Shown here: one piece after another, positions 35,120-44,441 of the stretch | Position numbering within the stretch: the stretch's first letter is position 1 | How the letters are laid out: each line of letters begins with the position of its first letter | From: Hoylesella marshii DSM 16973 = JCM 13450 | Lineage (GTDB): Bacteria; Bacteroidota; Bacteroidia; Bacteroidales; Bacteroidaceae | Assembly (NCBI RefSeq): GCF_000146675.1 | Contig: NZ_GL397214.1 | Span: 1,071,871 to 1,135,870, forward strand | Length of the DNA: 64,000 nucleotides | Reading direction: 5' to 3' | Notes under the pieces: model-generated | Seen by the model: only the letters and a program-made list of their open reading frames with translations | Told to the model about the DNA's origin: nothing | The model's database searches: none | Position numbers and translations under genes: made by a program

Positions 35120-35749
35120 ATGGGTATATTTTCAAATCTATTCGGTAAACGTGGTGTAGGCCATGCCAAAGTGGGAGGAATGGAAGACTTTATGACGCTG
35201 ATACGCGTTTACTTTCAGGCATCGCTGGCAGCCGGTCTCGGTATCACAAACCTTGCCGTTTTACCGGATTTACGCACATTTAAAGCAACGCTGCGAGTTC
35301 CGACGGTGAATAACAAATTGGGGATAGGAGAGAAGACCCACTGCAAAAAGATGATGAAGGAACTCTACAAAATGGATGACAGTTTCTTCAAGGAAATCGA
35401 CCGGAGTATCCGTCGTAATTGCCATAAGATGCAGGATGCGCAGACCTATCTCCTCCAGTTTCAGGCCTTCAGTCAAGATACCATGATGCTCATGGGCAAT
35501 TTGATGAAGTTCAAGTTGCGCGTACCATCATTCTTCAAAAAGGCCATTCATTCCATGACAGAGAAGACTGTATCGGATATTCTGAACAAAAACGACTTTG
35601 ATGATGTGGGCGTGATGAAAACCGTTATCGGTATTCGCAAGTACAATGCCCGTTTGGGATTCTCGCAAGGTTGGATAACCGAGTTTGTCTTCCATGTGGT
35701 TATGCTGGCAAAGAAGGAACCAAAGCCTGCCGACGACGGGAAGAAATAA
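35120..35749 (+). CDS. Conserved-looking hypothetical protein (209 aa)
   Basis: This is an unrecognised cytoplasmic protein. I start at the Met at 35120 (MGIFSNLFGKRGVGHAKVGG), because an upstream Met at 35093 lies within 3 bases of the promoter -7 element. The protein is basic and helical, with MEDFMTLIRVYFQASLAAGLGI near the N-terminus and a Lys-rich C-terminal end. There is no signal peptide, although the short amphipathic N-terminus could touch the membrane. It has its own promoter and is followed by the zapB-like/zapA operon, which has another promoter. Confidence 0.65.
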   Translation: MGIFSNLFGKRGVGHAKVGGMEDFMTLIRVYFQASLAAGLGITNLAVLPDLRTFKATLRVPTVNNKLGIGEKTHCKKMMKELYKMDDSFFKEIDRSIRRNCHKMQDAQTYLLQFQAFSQDTMMLMGNLMKFKLRVPSFFKKAIHSMTEKTVSDILNKNDFDDVGVMKTVIGIRKYNARLGFSQGWITEFVFHVVMLAKKEPKPADDGKK

Positions 35750-35804
35750 GTGGTCGCAGGTGAGGCTATCTCCCTTGCAGCATACCGTGAAATGCAATCT
35801 TTTA

Positions 35805-35836
35805 TTTGGCATATTCGATTAATTCAACTAATTTTG
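35805..35836 (+). promoter_or_regulatory. Promoter of the zapB-like/zapA operon
   Basis: TTTG (35805-35808), 20 bp, TAATTTTG (35829-35836), 17 bp before the ATG at 35854. A full consensus match. Confidence 0.75.
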
Positions 35837-35853
35837 TAACCCAATTGTAGGAT

Positions 35854-36147
35854 ATGATTGCAGACGAAAATGCACTGGTACAATTCACAACGCGCATCCG
35901 ACAGATGATTCTTCGCCACGAGGAAATCTCACAAGAGAAAAAGCAACTGCGTATCGCTGTGGAAGAGAAAGAGGCACAAATTGCCGAACTCACCCGTCAA
36001 ATAGAGCATCTGCAACACGAGTACAACAGTCTGAAGATGGCCAGGATGATTGAAATCACGGACGACGATATGGAAACTTCCAAGAAGAAAATCAGCAAGC
36101 TCATCAGAGACATCAATAAATGTATCACACTTCTGAGTGAGAAATAA
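35854..36147 (+). CDS. Coiled-coil protein, ZapB-like division accessory
   Basis: This is a 97-residue cytoplasmic protein. Residues about 5-60 form a continuous coiled coil (RQMILRHEEISQEKKQLRIAVEEKEAQIAELTRQ region), followed by DDMETSKKKISKLIRDINKCI. Size, coiled coil and direct linkage to zapA (8 bp gap) suggest a partner of ZapA in Z-ring assembly. Sequence similarity to E. coli ZapB is not something I can claim. It is the first gene of the operon. Confidence 0.65.
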   Translation: MIADENALVQFTTRIRQMILRHEEISQEKKQLRIAVEEKEAQIAELTRQIEHLQHEYNSLKMARMIEITDDDMETSKKKISKLIRDINKCITLLSEK

Positions 36148-36155
36148 GCGGCTGA

Positions 36156-36464
36156 ATGGCTGGAATCAACAACGAGAAACTTAATATCACACTGCATATC
36201 TACGACGAAGATATACAGGTTACAATTCCTCGAGAAGACGAAGAACTGTACCGCAATGCGGCGAAACTCATCACGAGTACCATCAGCTCTTACGCCGAAG
36301 TATACAGAGGGCGCAAGGGCGAAAAGATTATTCACTATATGGCACTCATTGATATTGCTCTTAGATATGCACGTGAAGCCAAGCGCAACGATATGACACC
36401 TGTTAATGAACTTCTTGGTAAGCTGACTTCGGAAATAGAAAAGGCTTTGGATGATAGGGAATAG
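36156..36464 (+). CDS. zapA: Cell division protein ZapA
   Basis: ZapA binds and bundles FtsZ filaments at the division ring. The 102-residue protein fits the family: an N-terminal beta part (LNITLHIYDEDIQVTIPREDEELYRNAAKLI) with the typical NAAKLI segment, then a long helix (YMALIDIALRYAREAKRND). It follows the coiled-coil partner gene by 8 bp. The rny gene lies 130 bp downstream; that gap shows no gene. Confidence 0.85.
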   Translation: MAGINNEKLNITLHIYDEDIQVTIPREDEELYRNAAKLITSTISSYAEVYRGRKGEKIIHYMALIDIALRYAREAKRNDMTPVNELLGKLTSEIEKALDDRE

Positions 36465-36594
36465 CTGTGTAAGCACACAATGCCCTGTCATTTCTTCACA
36501 TTTCCACTCCATCGTGTTTTTGATATTCGCCCCGCTCGCCGGAAATGATTGTCCATAAATTAAACTCAATATACGAACATAAATATAACATTCA

Positions 36595-38130
36595 ATGACA
36601 TCAACTATTATTATTGCTGCCTCCTGCCTCCTCGTCGGAGGTGTCGTAGGATACATGATATTCCGTTACATCATTAAAGGGAAATACAACGGAATGATAC
36701 AAGCTGCCACAAAGGAAGCCGAAGTATTGAAAGAAAAGAAACTGCTGGAAGTAAAAGAGAAGTTTCTCAACAAAAAGAGTGAGCTGGAGAAAGAAGTGCA
36801 ACAGCGCAACCAGCACATACAGCAGAGTGAGAATAAACTCAAGCAACGCGAATTGTCGTTAAACCAGCGACAGGATGAGTTGTCGCGTCGCCGGCAGGAA
36901 ATGGAGCAAAATCAGCAGCGTTTTGAAAACGAAAAAAGGCTGTTGCGAATAAAACAGGAAGAGTTAGACAAAATGCAGAGCCTCGAGCGCGAGAAGTTGG
37001 AAGAGCTCTCCGGGTTGAGTGCCGAAGAAGCACGCAGCCGATTGGTGGAAAGTCTGAAAGATGAAGCCAAGACCAATGCTGCCGGCTATATCAACGAGAT
37101 TATGGACGAGGCAAAGCTCAATGCCAATCAGCAGGCCAAGAAGATTGTCATACAAACCATTCAGCGCGTTGCCACCGAAACGGCCATTGAAAACTCCGTC
37201 AGTGTGTTCCATATTGACAACGACGAAGTGAAAGGCCGCATCATCGGTCGCGAAGGTCGCAACATCCGCGCGTTGGAAGCTGCTACGGGGGTGGAGATTG
37301 TGGTAGACGATACACCCGAAGCCATCGTCATTTCAGCTTTCGACCCCATCCGTCGCGAAGTTTGTCGTCTGGCATTGCATCAACTCGTGGCCGACGGCCG
37401 CATCCATCCCGCCCGTATCGAAGAGGTTGTAGCGAAAGTGAAAAGACAGTTAGACAACGAAATCATAGAAACAGGCAAGCGTACTACGATTGACTTGGGT
37501 ATTCACGGCTTGCATCCCGAACTCATCCGCATCGTCGGAAAGATGAAATACCGTTCTTCATACGGTCAGAATCTGCTTCAGCATGCACGTGAGACGGCGA
37601 ACCTATGTGCCATCATGGCATCGGAATTAGGGTTGAATCCCAAGAAAGCCAAACGTGCCGGACTGTTGCACGACATCGGTAAAGTGCCTGATGAAGAAAG
37701 CGAACTGCCCCACGCGCTCTATGGAGCAAAGATAGCTGAGAAGTATAAAGAGAAACCCGACATCTGCAATGCTATTGGCGCCCACCACGACGAGATAGAG
37801 ATGAATACACTGCTGGCACCCATCGTGCAAGTGTGCGATGCCATTTCCGGCGCCCGCCCGGGTGCTCGCCGTGAAATCGTAGAAGCCTATATCAAACGTC
37901 TCAACGACCTCGAAGCCATCGCCATGAGCTATCCGGGCGTCACCAAGACCTATGCCATACAGGCCGGTAGAGAGCTTCGCGTCATTGTGGGGGCAGACAA
38001 GATGGATGATAAGGAAACCGAGGCTCTCTCCGGAGAGATTGCCACCAAGATACAAAACGAGATGACCTATCCGGGGCAGGTGAAGATTACCGTCATCCGC
38101 GAGACTCGCTCCGTATCTTACGCCAAGTAA
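36595..38130 (+). CDS. rny: Ribonuclease Y
   Basis: RNase Y is a membrane-anchored endoribonuclease that starts mRNA decay. The 511-residue protein has an N-terminal membrane helix (residues 4-24), a long coiled coil (about 30-150), a KH RNA-binding domain with [28 protein letters not shown] (about 210-240), and an HD domain with [13 protein letters not shown] and LLHDIGKV, where His-Asp bind the catalytic metal. Length and domain order are normal. Downstream is a 41-bp repeat array. Confidence 0.96.
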   Translation: MTSTIIIAASCLLVGGVVGYMIFRYIIKGKYNGMIQAATKEAEVLKEKKLLEVKEKFLNKKSELEKEVQQRNQHIQQSENKLKQRELSLNQRQDELSRRRQEMEQNQQRFENEKRLLRIKQEELDKMQSLEREKLEELSGLSAEEARSRLVESLKDEAKTNAAGYINEIMDEAKLNANQQAKKIVIQTIQRVATETAIENSVSVFHIDNDEVKGRIIGREGRNIRALEAATGVEIVVDDTPEAIVISAFDPIRREVCRLALHQLVADGRIHPARIEEVVAKVKRQLDNEIIETGKRTTIDLGIHGLHPELIRIVGKMKYRSSYGQNLLQHARETANLCAIMASELGLNPKKAKRAGLLHDIGKVPDEESELPHALYGAKIAEKYKEKPDICNAIGAHHDEIEMNTLLAPIVQVCDAISGARPGARREIVEAYIKRLNDLEAIAMSYPGVTKTYAIQAGRELRVIVGADKMDDKETEALSGEIATKIQNEMTYPGQVKITVIRETRSVSYAK

Positions 38131-38252
38131 GTGTCGTCGGATTCTTTCCGAGTCCAGGATAGAAAAGTCGGCAGCTGTGCTGTAGTCTTACAAACAAAAG
38201 TCTACGCATAGCTGCCGATTTTGTTTGTCGAGAACGAAATCGCCTCCGCCAA

Positions 38253-38515
38253 CAAGCCGCTTGCAGGCTCGTTGCAAAAGTGAAAAGCGCCAACAAGCCG
38301 CTTGCAGGCTCGCTGCAAAAGTGAAAAGCACGAACAAGCCACTTGCAGGCTCGCTGCAAAAGTGAAAAGCGCCAACAAGCCGCTTGCAGGCTCGCTGCAA
38401 AAGTGAAAAGCGTCAACAAGCCGCTTGCAGGCTCGCTGCAAAAGTGAAAAGCGCCAACAAGCCGCTTGCAGGCTCGCTGCAAAAGTGAAAAGTGCCAACA
38501 AGCCGCTTGCAGGGA
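38253..38515. repeat. 41-bp tandem array A2 (six full units plus partial)
   Basis: caagcc starts at 38253, 38294, 38335, 38376, 38417, 38458 and 38499, an exact 41-bp period with few substitutions. The unit contains CAAGC-C-GCTTG and tgca-ggctcgc-tgca dyads, then aaaagtgaaaagcgccaa. It is the same family as A1 at 1.8-2.0 kb and lies between rny and the ATP-grasp-like gene, both on the plus strand. Confidence 0.96.
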
Positions 38516-38607
38516 GATTTACAGCGTAAAAACGCCGACAGACCGTTTTTCAGATGGCTCCAATGTATTTATTTCCGAGATTCTCTTCTGAACTTCCGTT
38601 TATTTTG

Positions 38608-38615
38608 TACTTTTG
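38608..38615 (+). promoter_or_regulatory. Promoter -7 element of the ATP-grasp-like gene
   Basis: TACTTTTG followed by CATCC, 27 bp before the TTG start at 38643. Confidence 0.55.
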
Positions 38616-38642
38616 CATCCGTTCATGTAAAAAGATTCTCTC

Positions 38643-39722
38643 TTGAAACTCCATCTCTTTAATCCCGAACACGACCTTGCCTTGGCCACCAATGAGGCTC
38701 ATTTCACAGCTCCGCATGCTGCCCGCGAACTGCGTGCAGACCTCGGATTCATACCTGCTTTATGGGCTTCCGATGGCGATTTGGTGCTGGTAGACGACGT
38801 AGCGGCTGCTTTCAATGCCTATCGCCGTTTTAAATTTGACAGAAAGCCGGAAGTCATCTTCATAGCGAAAGATGATTTGGCTACAGGTGTTTTTTCTTCA
38901 GACGCACATATAGAAATCGCTCCTTGGGGATGGGACAGAGCCATTGCCACGCAGTTGAAGAGCATGCAGATTCCCGAACATTTGTTGCCAAGCGACGACG
39001 CATTGCAGCATATCCGTCGCCTGTCGCATCGGCAAACATCCGTCGCCTTGCTTCATGCTTTGCGGAAGCAACTTCCGCAATCGACTGTAGGAGAGCGAGT
39101 GGAATGTCGGTGCATGATGGAAGTGCATCAATGGATTGACCGTTGGCATCACGTCGTGGTAAAAGCACCGTGGAGCAGTAGCGGGCGTGGCGTGAGATAC
39201 ATTCATTCCGAGATGGAAACCAACACCGCGGGATGGCTCAACAACATGATTACCCGACAGGGAAGCATCTTCGTAGAGCCCTATTTCAACAAGGTGAAAG
39301 ATTTTGGCATGGAGTTCTTTTCAGACGGAAATGGACGCATTGATTATTGGGGATTGTCGCTCTTCAAAACCATAAACGGGGCGTATGCAGGAAGTCTGCT
39401 GGCCACAGAAGAGGAGAAAGAAACCGCTTTGACGGGATATATATCAAAAGACGTGATACAAACGGTCTGTACCCGCATTCAAAATCAAATGGGAAGCCTG
39501 CTCAAAGGTCGCTATGCCGGAGCGTTCGGGGTGGATATGATGGTGGTAGCAGAAAAAGACGGAAACGGTTTTGTCTTGCATCCCTGTGTAGAAATCAATC
39601 TTCGTCGCACGATGGGGCATCTTGCTTTAGCGTTGTCACCCAAGGAAAGTGGCATCCCAAAACTCATGCGCATCTGCTACGAAGGCACGTCTTATCGTTT
39701 GAGAATCATGCCCGCAGATTAA
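38643..39722 (+). CDS. ATP-grasp-like hypothetical protein, TTG start
   Basis: This is a cytoplasmic protein of 359 residues of unknown substrate. The C-terminal half looks like an ATP-grasp ligase: the lysine strand HHVVVKAPWSSSGRGVRY with a Ser/Gly-rich loop, IFVEPYFNKVKDFGMEFF, AGAFGVDMMVV and a metal-binding-like VEINLRRTMGHLA. The N-terminus MKLHLFNPEHDLALA is compact and must begin at the TTG at 38643, because an in-frame TAA lies 15 bases upstream and no ATG intervenes. A promoter element is 27 bp upstream. It may join an amino acid or peptide to an unknown acceptor. Confidence 0.7.
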   Translation: MKLHLFNPEHDLALATNEAHFTAPHAARELRADLGFIPALWASDGDLVLVDDVAAAFNAYRRFKFDRKPEVIFIAKDDLATGVFSSDAHIEIAPWGWDRAIATQLKSMQIPEHLLPSDDALQHIRRLSHRQTSVALLHALRKQLPQSTVGERVECRCMMEVHQWIDRWHHVVVKAPWSSSGRGVRYIHSEMETNTAGWLNNMITRQGSIFVEPYFNKVKDFGMEFFSDGNGRIDYWGLSLFKTINGAYAGSLLATEEEKETALTGYISKDVIQTVCTRIQNQMGSLLKGRYAGAFGVDMMVVAEKDGNGFVLHPCVEINLRRTMGHLALALSPKESGIPKLMRICYEGTSYRLRIMPAD

Positions 39723-39729
39723 TCTCACT

Positions 39730-39909
39730 TCAGTATCGGCTTTCTTTTTTCAGGCCGACAGTGTAGCCGATAGTGCCTGAAACTATCAATGCAGAAGCCG
39801 AAAGCAAAGGGATGTTGCTATCGTTCCATCCGGTAATAAGGATTATTGCGAAGAGTATGCTCCCTACAAAAATGGCATACAGTCCAATGTGAGCCCAGCG
39901 TATCTTCAT
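39730..39909 (-). CDS. Small two-helix membrane protein (59 aa)
   Basis: The minus strand encodes 59 residues beginning MKIRWAHIGLYAIFVGSILF. Two hydrophobic segments (about 8-26 and 33-52) are separated by a short polar turn (GWNDSN), and the C-terminus is KKESRY. A TACTTTTG promoter element lies 26 bp upstream (39942-39935). Positive residues at both ends suggest both termini face the cytoplasm. I do not recognise the family. It occupies the gap between the ATP-grasp-like gene and rpsF and runs opposite to both. Confidence 0.65.
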   Translation of the reverse strand: MKIRWAHIGLYAIFVGSILFAIILITGWNDSNIPLLSASALIVSGTIGYTVGLKKESRY

Positions 39910-39934
39910 GAATCATTTTATTTTCTTTGTGGCG

Positions 39935-39942
39935 CAAAAGTA
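39935..39942 (-). promoter_or_regulatory. Promoter -7 element of the 59-aa gene
   Basis: The minus strand reads TACTTTTG followed by CG, 25 bp before the ATG at 39909. Confidence 0.5.
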
Positions 39943-40050
39943 CGAAGAAATACGTTGTACCTTGCCCCTTGGTCGTTGTATTTTCTGCAAAAAACAGTTA
40001 AATCACATGGAATACAATAGCGCACATGGCGTATTTCAAACGGAAATCAT

Positions 40051-40058
40051 TACCTTTG
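40051..40058 (+). promoter_or_regulatory. Promoter -7 element of rpsF-rpsR-rplI
   Basis: TACCTTTG followed by CACAG, 49 bp before the rpsF ATG. The leader up to rpsF is A/T-rich. Confidence 0.6.
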
Positions 40059-40107
40059 CACAGCATTTTTGCAAATTATCAATTATTAATCAATTATTTA
40101 AAGTAGT

Positions 40108-40455
40108 ATGAATCAATACGAAACCGTTTTCATTTTGACTCCCGTTTTGTCTGATGAACAGATGAAGGAAACGGTCGCTAAATTCAGAAATCTGCTCGTA
40201 GAAAAAGGAGCAGAAATCGTGAATGAAGAGACCTGGGGGCTGAAGAAGATGGCTTATGCTATTCAGAAGAAGTCCACAGGCTTTTATTGCCTGCTGGAGT
40301 TCAAAGCAGAGCCAGAAGTAATTAACACGCTCGAAACACAGTTCAGACGCGAAGAGAAAGTGATTCGTTTCATGACTGTTAAGCTCGACAAATATGCTAT
40401 TCAGTATGCCGAGAAGAGAAAAAACAAATGGACAGAAAAACTAAAGGAGGCTTAA
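40108..40455 (+). CDS. rpsF: 30S ribosomal protein S6
   Basis: S6 is a small-subunit protein that binds S18 and 16S rRNA on the platform. The 115-residue protein shows [18 protein letters not shown] at the N-terminus, the [13 protein letters not shown] strand and [16 protein letters not shown]. It is the first gene of the usual rpsF-rpsR-rplI operon, 3 bp before rpsR. Confidence 0.97.
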   Translation: MNQYETVFILTPVLSDEQMKETVAKFRNLLVEKGAEIVNEETWGLKKMAYAIQKKSTGFYCLLEFKAEPEVINTLETQFRREEKVIRFMTVKLDKYAIQYAEKRKNKWTEKLKEA

Positions 40456-40458
40456 ATC

Positions 40459-40725
40459 ATGGCAGAACAATCGGAAATCAGATATTTAACTCCACCTTCC
40501 GTGGACACGAAGAAGAAGAAATACTGCCGCTTTAAGAAGAGCGGTATCAAGTATATCGACTATAAAGACCCCGACTTTCTGAAGAAATTCCTGAATGAAC
40601 AGGGTAAGATTCTTCCCCGTCGCATTACCGGAACGTCATTAAAGTATCAGCGTCGTGTAGCTCAGGCTATCAAGCGCGCACGTCAGATAGCATTGCTGCC
40701 TTACGTAACTGATTTGATGAAATAA
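40459..40725 (+). CDS. rpsR: 30S ribosomal protein S18
   Basis: S18 pairs with S6 in the 30S platform. The 88-residue protein has [39 protein letters not shown] and the C-terminal [19 protein letters not shown], all diagnostic. One Cys is present in the N-terminal part. Confidence 0.97.
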   Translation: MAEQSEIRYLTPPSVDTKKKKYCRFKKSGIKYIDYKDPDFLKKFLNEQGKILPRRITGTSLKYQRRVAQAIKRARQIALLPYVTDLMK

Positions 40726-40743
40726 ATAAGGAGGAATTGACAG

Positions 40744-41274
40744 ATGGAAATCATACTGAAAGAAGATATTATCGGCTTGGGTTACAAGAACGATATCGTA
40801 GAAGTGAAATCCGGCTATGGCCGCAACTATCTCATTCCTAAGGGTAAAGGAGTCATTGCTTCTGAATCTGCCAAGAAGGTACTTGCAGAGAACCTGAAGC
40901 AGCAAGCCCACAAGTTGGCTGCTTTGAAAGATGCTGCTGCAAAGCGCGCAGAAGCATTGAATGGGGTGGCTCTCGTCATTGAAACCAAGGTAAGTGCTAC
41001 CGGTGTGACATATGGTTCGGTGAATGCAGCTACCGTGGCCGAAGAGTTGAGCAAGAAAGGTTTTGATATCGACCGCAAAATCATTACGATGCGCGACATC
41101 AAGACTGTGGGTGACTTCGAAGCTGTTATCCATTTCCATAAGGAAGTGGAGGTAGTTATCCCTGTAAAGGTGGTTGCCGAGAATGCACCCGTTGAGGCTG
41201 CACCTGCCGAAGAGGTTGCTCCCGTAGAAGAACCGCAGGTTCAGACAGAGGAGGAAGCACCTGCCGCTGAGTAA
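40744..41274 (+). CDS. rplI: 50S ribosomal protein L9
   Basis: L9 binds 23S rRNA near the L1 stalk. The 176-residue protein is longer than the usual 150. The N-terminal domain MEIILKEDIIGLGYKNDIVEVK and YGRNYLIPKGKG is canonical. The last 30 residues are an added acidic Ala/Pro/Glu tail (EEVAPVEEPQVQTEEEAPAAE region) with no known function, common in related species. A strong terminator follows at 41303. Confidence 0.96.
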   Translation: MEIILKEDIIGLGYKNDIVEVKSGYGRNYLIPKGKGVIASESAKKVLAENLKQQAHKLAALKDAAAKRAEALNGVALVIETKVSATGVTYGSVNAATVAEELSKKGFDIDRKIITMRDIKTVGDFEAVIHFHKEVEVVIPVKVVAENAPVEAAPAEEVAPVEEPQVQTEEEAPAAE

Positions 41275-41302
41275 GAAATATATAGCAAATAGATTTATCT
41301 TC

Positions 41303-41340
41303 AATCCCGATTGCCTGTGATGGCCGTCGGGATTTTTTTT
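41303..41340 (+). terminator. Terminator of the rpsF-rpsR-rplI operon
   Basis: An 8-bp stem (aatcccga / tcgggatt) with a 16-nt loop is followed by a run of eight Ts, 29 bp after the rplI stop. Confidence 0.9.
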
Positions 41341-41467
41341 GCGATTCAATCCCAATCGGTCATAAGACTGCTCATCTAACATCTTAATATTGATGACATG
41401 GCTTCCATCAGCAATTCCTTTTTCGTCCTATCCCTTCTATGAAAGTTCAGCGGACTTCTTCCTACTT

Positions 41468-44350
41468 TTATCGGTAGATATCTGACCGGTGCAGTTCCAC
41501 GATACGTCCGTATTGCGCCAAGCGTTTCAAATCGAGTTTCTTCTTGTTGCCTACAACGATGATGGCGCGGGGTTCTTTGCCGGCTGTGTTCGTCTGATAA
41601 TTGGTCACGTCGTTGGCCGAAAGCGAAGGGAGAATCGTCAGCCATCGCCGGGACGGATCTTCTGTGTAACCGTTTCTGTGCAAGAAGGCGATGCGATTGC
41701 CGATACTGCGAAACGAGGGGAAGTTGTTGGAAATTCTGTTCAGTATGCCTTGTCGGGCAATATCAACCCCCGTTTGTCGCAGCGGCATGTGGGTAAGCAG
41801 ACTGTCGAGCACAGAGAGTGCGTTCATGGTCTTGTCGGCCTGTGTGCCTAAGCGGGTGGTGAAGGCCGTCGGTGCATCGGCATGGCGGATGAGCGAAGGA
41901 CACATCAGATTGGCGGAGGCATAGTAGGCCAGCGAGCGAAACTCGCGTATCTCTTGGAAAATAACCGACGACATGCCGTTACCTAAATAGTCTGCCCACA
42001 GCGTTTGTCTAACGCGGTCTTCCACCGTGGGGGCGGATGGCAACTGGGCATACGTGCCGATGATGGTCTGCCGCGCCGAGGGATTGTTGAACAGATAGAC
42101 CGTAGGCTCACAGACGGGCATGAGGGGGACGAATGTGGACTGGGCGGGACGCGCCATGCTGTCGATAGAGAACTGTTGCTTCAGGGCTTGCGCCACTTCG
42201 TCGGGCGGAAGTTGTCCGCTATAGACGATGGAGCATGCGTAGCGTTGCGCGTCGGCAAAATGTGCCAAGAGGTCTTCGGCACGCAGGGCACTCAGGGTCT
42301 TTGCCGAGGGCTGCGTGAGGTAAGCAGAGCGGTCGCCGTTGGCCACGCGTTCGAAGACGGCATTGGCAATGGTCGTGTTGTCTTTGAAGAACGTGCGGTC
42401 GCTTAATTTCCTTTCGGTTACGACATCGCGCATTTTCCGTGCATCAACCTCGGCATGATACATGAAATGATTGAGCAAACGGAGCGTGGGTGCGAGGTTA
42501 CGGTCGTATCCGCTGATGCCGAGGATGAAGCTCGCGTTATCAACGCTTATCGCCATGTGTGAGCCCAACTGTTGGAATGCTTTGCCCAACGCGAGTTTCG
42601 AGAGTGAGTCGGTGCCGACAGTGGAGAGGTATTCTTTTGTTGCTTCGAGCAATGGGTCGGCAATGGTGCCTTGATGGAAGATGAATTGCAGTTTGAAGAG
42701 GTCGTTTACGGGATTCTTCACTGCGTAGAGATTTACCTGCGGCGAGAGTGCGATGGTGGTGGCATCGCGGTCGAAGTCGATGAGGCGTACAGGTTTGTCG
42801 TCGGTTGGCATCTTCGAGAGTTGTTCGGCGTAGGCCGACTGTGCGCCGATGTTTTTCGGCGTGACGGGTTGGTAGCCCGGCTGCGCCATCTTGTCCTTTT
42901 TTCCGCTGCCGTATTTCTTAACGACACGTATGGATTGGTCGTTGAAGTAGCGGGCAGCCACGCGCATGATGTCGGCCTTCGTGAGGTTGGCCACATTGCG
43001 ACCGGTGCTTATATAGTCGTCCCACGAGCGGTCTTGAGTAAAGGCGTCAATCATAGCACTTGCACGGCTGTCGATTTGCTCCATCATCTGTTGTTTTTCT
43101 CTGATGTAGTCGCGTTTCAGACTTTGCAGCATCTCGTCGCTGAACGCACCGCTTTTCAGTCGGTCTACCTGTTGACGACACAGTGTTTCAACCTTGTGTT
43201 TGGAACCGAAAGGGATGTTGGGCACGGCACCGAAGAACAGCAGTCCCGTGTGTCGGAGTGCCATACGTTCGCAGAAGGCATAGAGCATCTTGTGGCTGTG
43301 CACCAGCGAGTCGAGCAAACCGGTGTTGTTGTCGTTGGAGAGCAGTTGGGTGGCTATGTCTAATGCTGGGGCATCGGGGGCATCGTCGGTCGGGGCACGG
43401 AAGGCTACGGCATCTATCTTGATGAGCGGAATGGGTAGTTTGACACCGAGCGTCTCCTTGCCCGTGAAAGGCGATAGTTGCCAAGGCGCGCGTGCCGGAG
43501 CATTGCCCGGGCGTATTCGTCCGAAAGTTCGTTCGAGGAGCGGCATGAGGGTGGAGGGGTCGATGTCGCCGCAGAGAATAAGCCCCATGTTGCCTGCCAC
43601 GTAGTATTTGTCGAAGAACTCGCGCATTTCGCTGAGCTTCGGATTCTTCAGATTTTCGGTGCTGCCGAGGACGGGATAGGCGTAGGGACTGCCAGCAAAG
43701 AGCTTGCTCATAAACTTTTCCATGGCATTGCCGAGCACATTGTCGTTGACCATGTTTTTTTCCTCGTACACGGTTTCGAGTTCGTTTTGGAATCCGCGGA
43801 ACACGGGATGGATGAGCCGTTCGCTGTTCAGTTCCGCCCATTGTGCGATGTATTGGGGGGCGAACTCGTTGTGGTAGACGGTCTCGTCGTAGGAAGTGTA
43901 GGCGTTGAGTTTTGAGCCGCCATAGCGGGTAATCAGCGAGTTGAACTCGTTGGGGATGCTGTAGTCGGCAGCTTTCCGGCTCAACCGGTTGATATCTTGC
44001 TGCAAGGCGCGGCGGGCGGCCTTGTCGGCTGTAAGGGCGAGTTGGTCGTATCGGGCGGAGATGGAATCCAGCCACGGTTTCTCTGCTTGGTAGTTGGTGG
44101 TGCCGATTTGGTCGGTTCCCTTAAACATGATGTGCTCAAAGTAGTGGGCAATGCCGGTGTTGGGGCAGTCGTTGGCACCTGCTTTCACTACCACTGCGCC
44201 CATCACTTTGGGTTGGCTGTGGTCTTCGTTGAGCCATACGGTCATGCCGTTGGAGAGTTTGTGTTCCACCACCCGAAGCGGGTCGGTCTGCTGTGCACAC
44301 ACCGGATAGATGCTGCACCACGTGATGAGAAATGCGAGGATATGTTTCAT
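41468..44350 (-). CDS. M16 family zinc metallopeptidase
   Basis: This is a secreted two-repeat peptidase of the insulinase/pitrilysin family, 960 residues. A signal peptide (cleavage near PVCA-QQ) precedes the active M16 domain with the inverted zinc motif HYFEH (69-73) and the downstream ELETVYEEKNMV segment with the third ligand. Inactive middle and C-terminal M16 domains follow (about 250-460 and 530-900). It is probably periplasmic and degrades peptides. A TACCTTTG promoter element lies 30 bp upstream, and a 42-bp palindromic array begins about 50 bp further upstream, which could affect its expression. Confidence 0.92.
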   Translation of the reverse strand: MKHILAFLITWCSIYPVCAQQTDPLRVVEHKLSNGMTVWLNEDHSQPKVMGAVVVKAGANDCPNTGIAHYFEHIMFKGTDQIGTTNYQAEKPWLDSISARYDQLALTADKAARRALQQDINRLSRKAADYSIPNEFNSLITRYGGSKLNAYTSYDETVYHNEFAPQYIAQWAELNSERLIHPVFRGFQNELETVYEEKNMVNDNVLGNAMEKFMSKLFAGSPYAYPVLGSTENLKNPKLSEMREFFDKYYVAGNMGLILCGDIDPSTLMPLLERTFGRIRPGNAPARAPWQLSPFTGKETLGVKLPIPLIKIDAVAFRAPTDDAPDAPALDIATQLLSNDNNTGLLDSLVHSHKMLYAFCERMALRHTGLLFFGAVPNIPFGSKHKVETLCRQQVDRLKSGAFSDEMLQSLKRDYIREKQQMMEQIDSRASAMIDAFTQDRSWDDYISTGRNVANLTKADIMRVAARYFNDQSIRVVKKYGSGKKDKMAQPGYQPVTPKNIGAQSAYAEQLSKMPTDDKPVRLIDFDRDATTIALSPQVNLYAVKNPVNDLFKLQFIFHQGTIADPLLEATKEYLSTVGTDSLSKLALGKAFQQLGSHMAISVDNASFILGISGYDRNLAPTLRLLNHFMYHAEVDARKMRDVVTERKLSDRTFFKDNTTIANAVFERVANGDRSAYLTQPSAKTLSALRAEDLLAHFADAQRYACSIVYSGQLPPDEVAQALKQQFSIDSMARPAQSTFVPLMPVCEPTVYLFNNPSARQTIIGTYAQLPSAPTVEDRVRQTLWADYLGNGMSSVIFQEIREFRSLAYYASANLMCPSLIRHADAPTAFTTRLGTQADKTMNALSVLDSLLTHMPLRQTGVDIARQGILNRISNNFPSFRSIGNRIAFLHRNGYTEDPSRRWLTILPSLSANDVTNYQTNTAGKEPRAIIVVGNKKKLDLKRLAQYGRIVELHRSDIYR

Positions 44351-44380
44351 GTTGTGTTTGTTTTTTTATGATGGACGATG

Positions 44381-44388
44381 CAAAGGTA
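44381..44388 (-). promoter_or_regulatory. Promoter -7 element of the M16 peptidase gene
   Basis: The minus strand reads TACCTTTG followed by CATCG, 30 bp before the ATG. Confidence 0.6.
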
Positions 44389-44441
44389 CGCGGAAGATGG
44401 AGAATGGCCAAGACTTTTCTCTCGCTTTTTATCGGGATGTA

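Noticed and set aside
36465-36594. 6S RNA between zapA and rny (as after zapA in E. coli)
   Set aside because: The gap is only 130 bp, with no long closed hairpin.
38093-38501. Minus-strand ORFs (70-129 codons) across array A2
   Set aside because: Same cause as in A1; opposite to both neighbours and repetitive.
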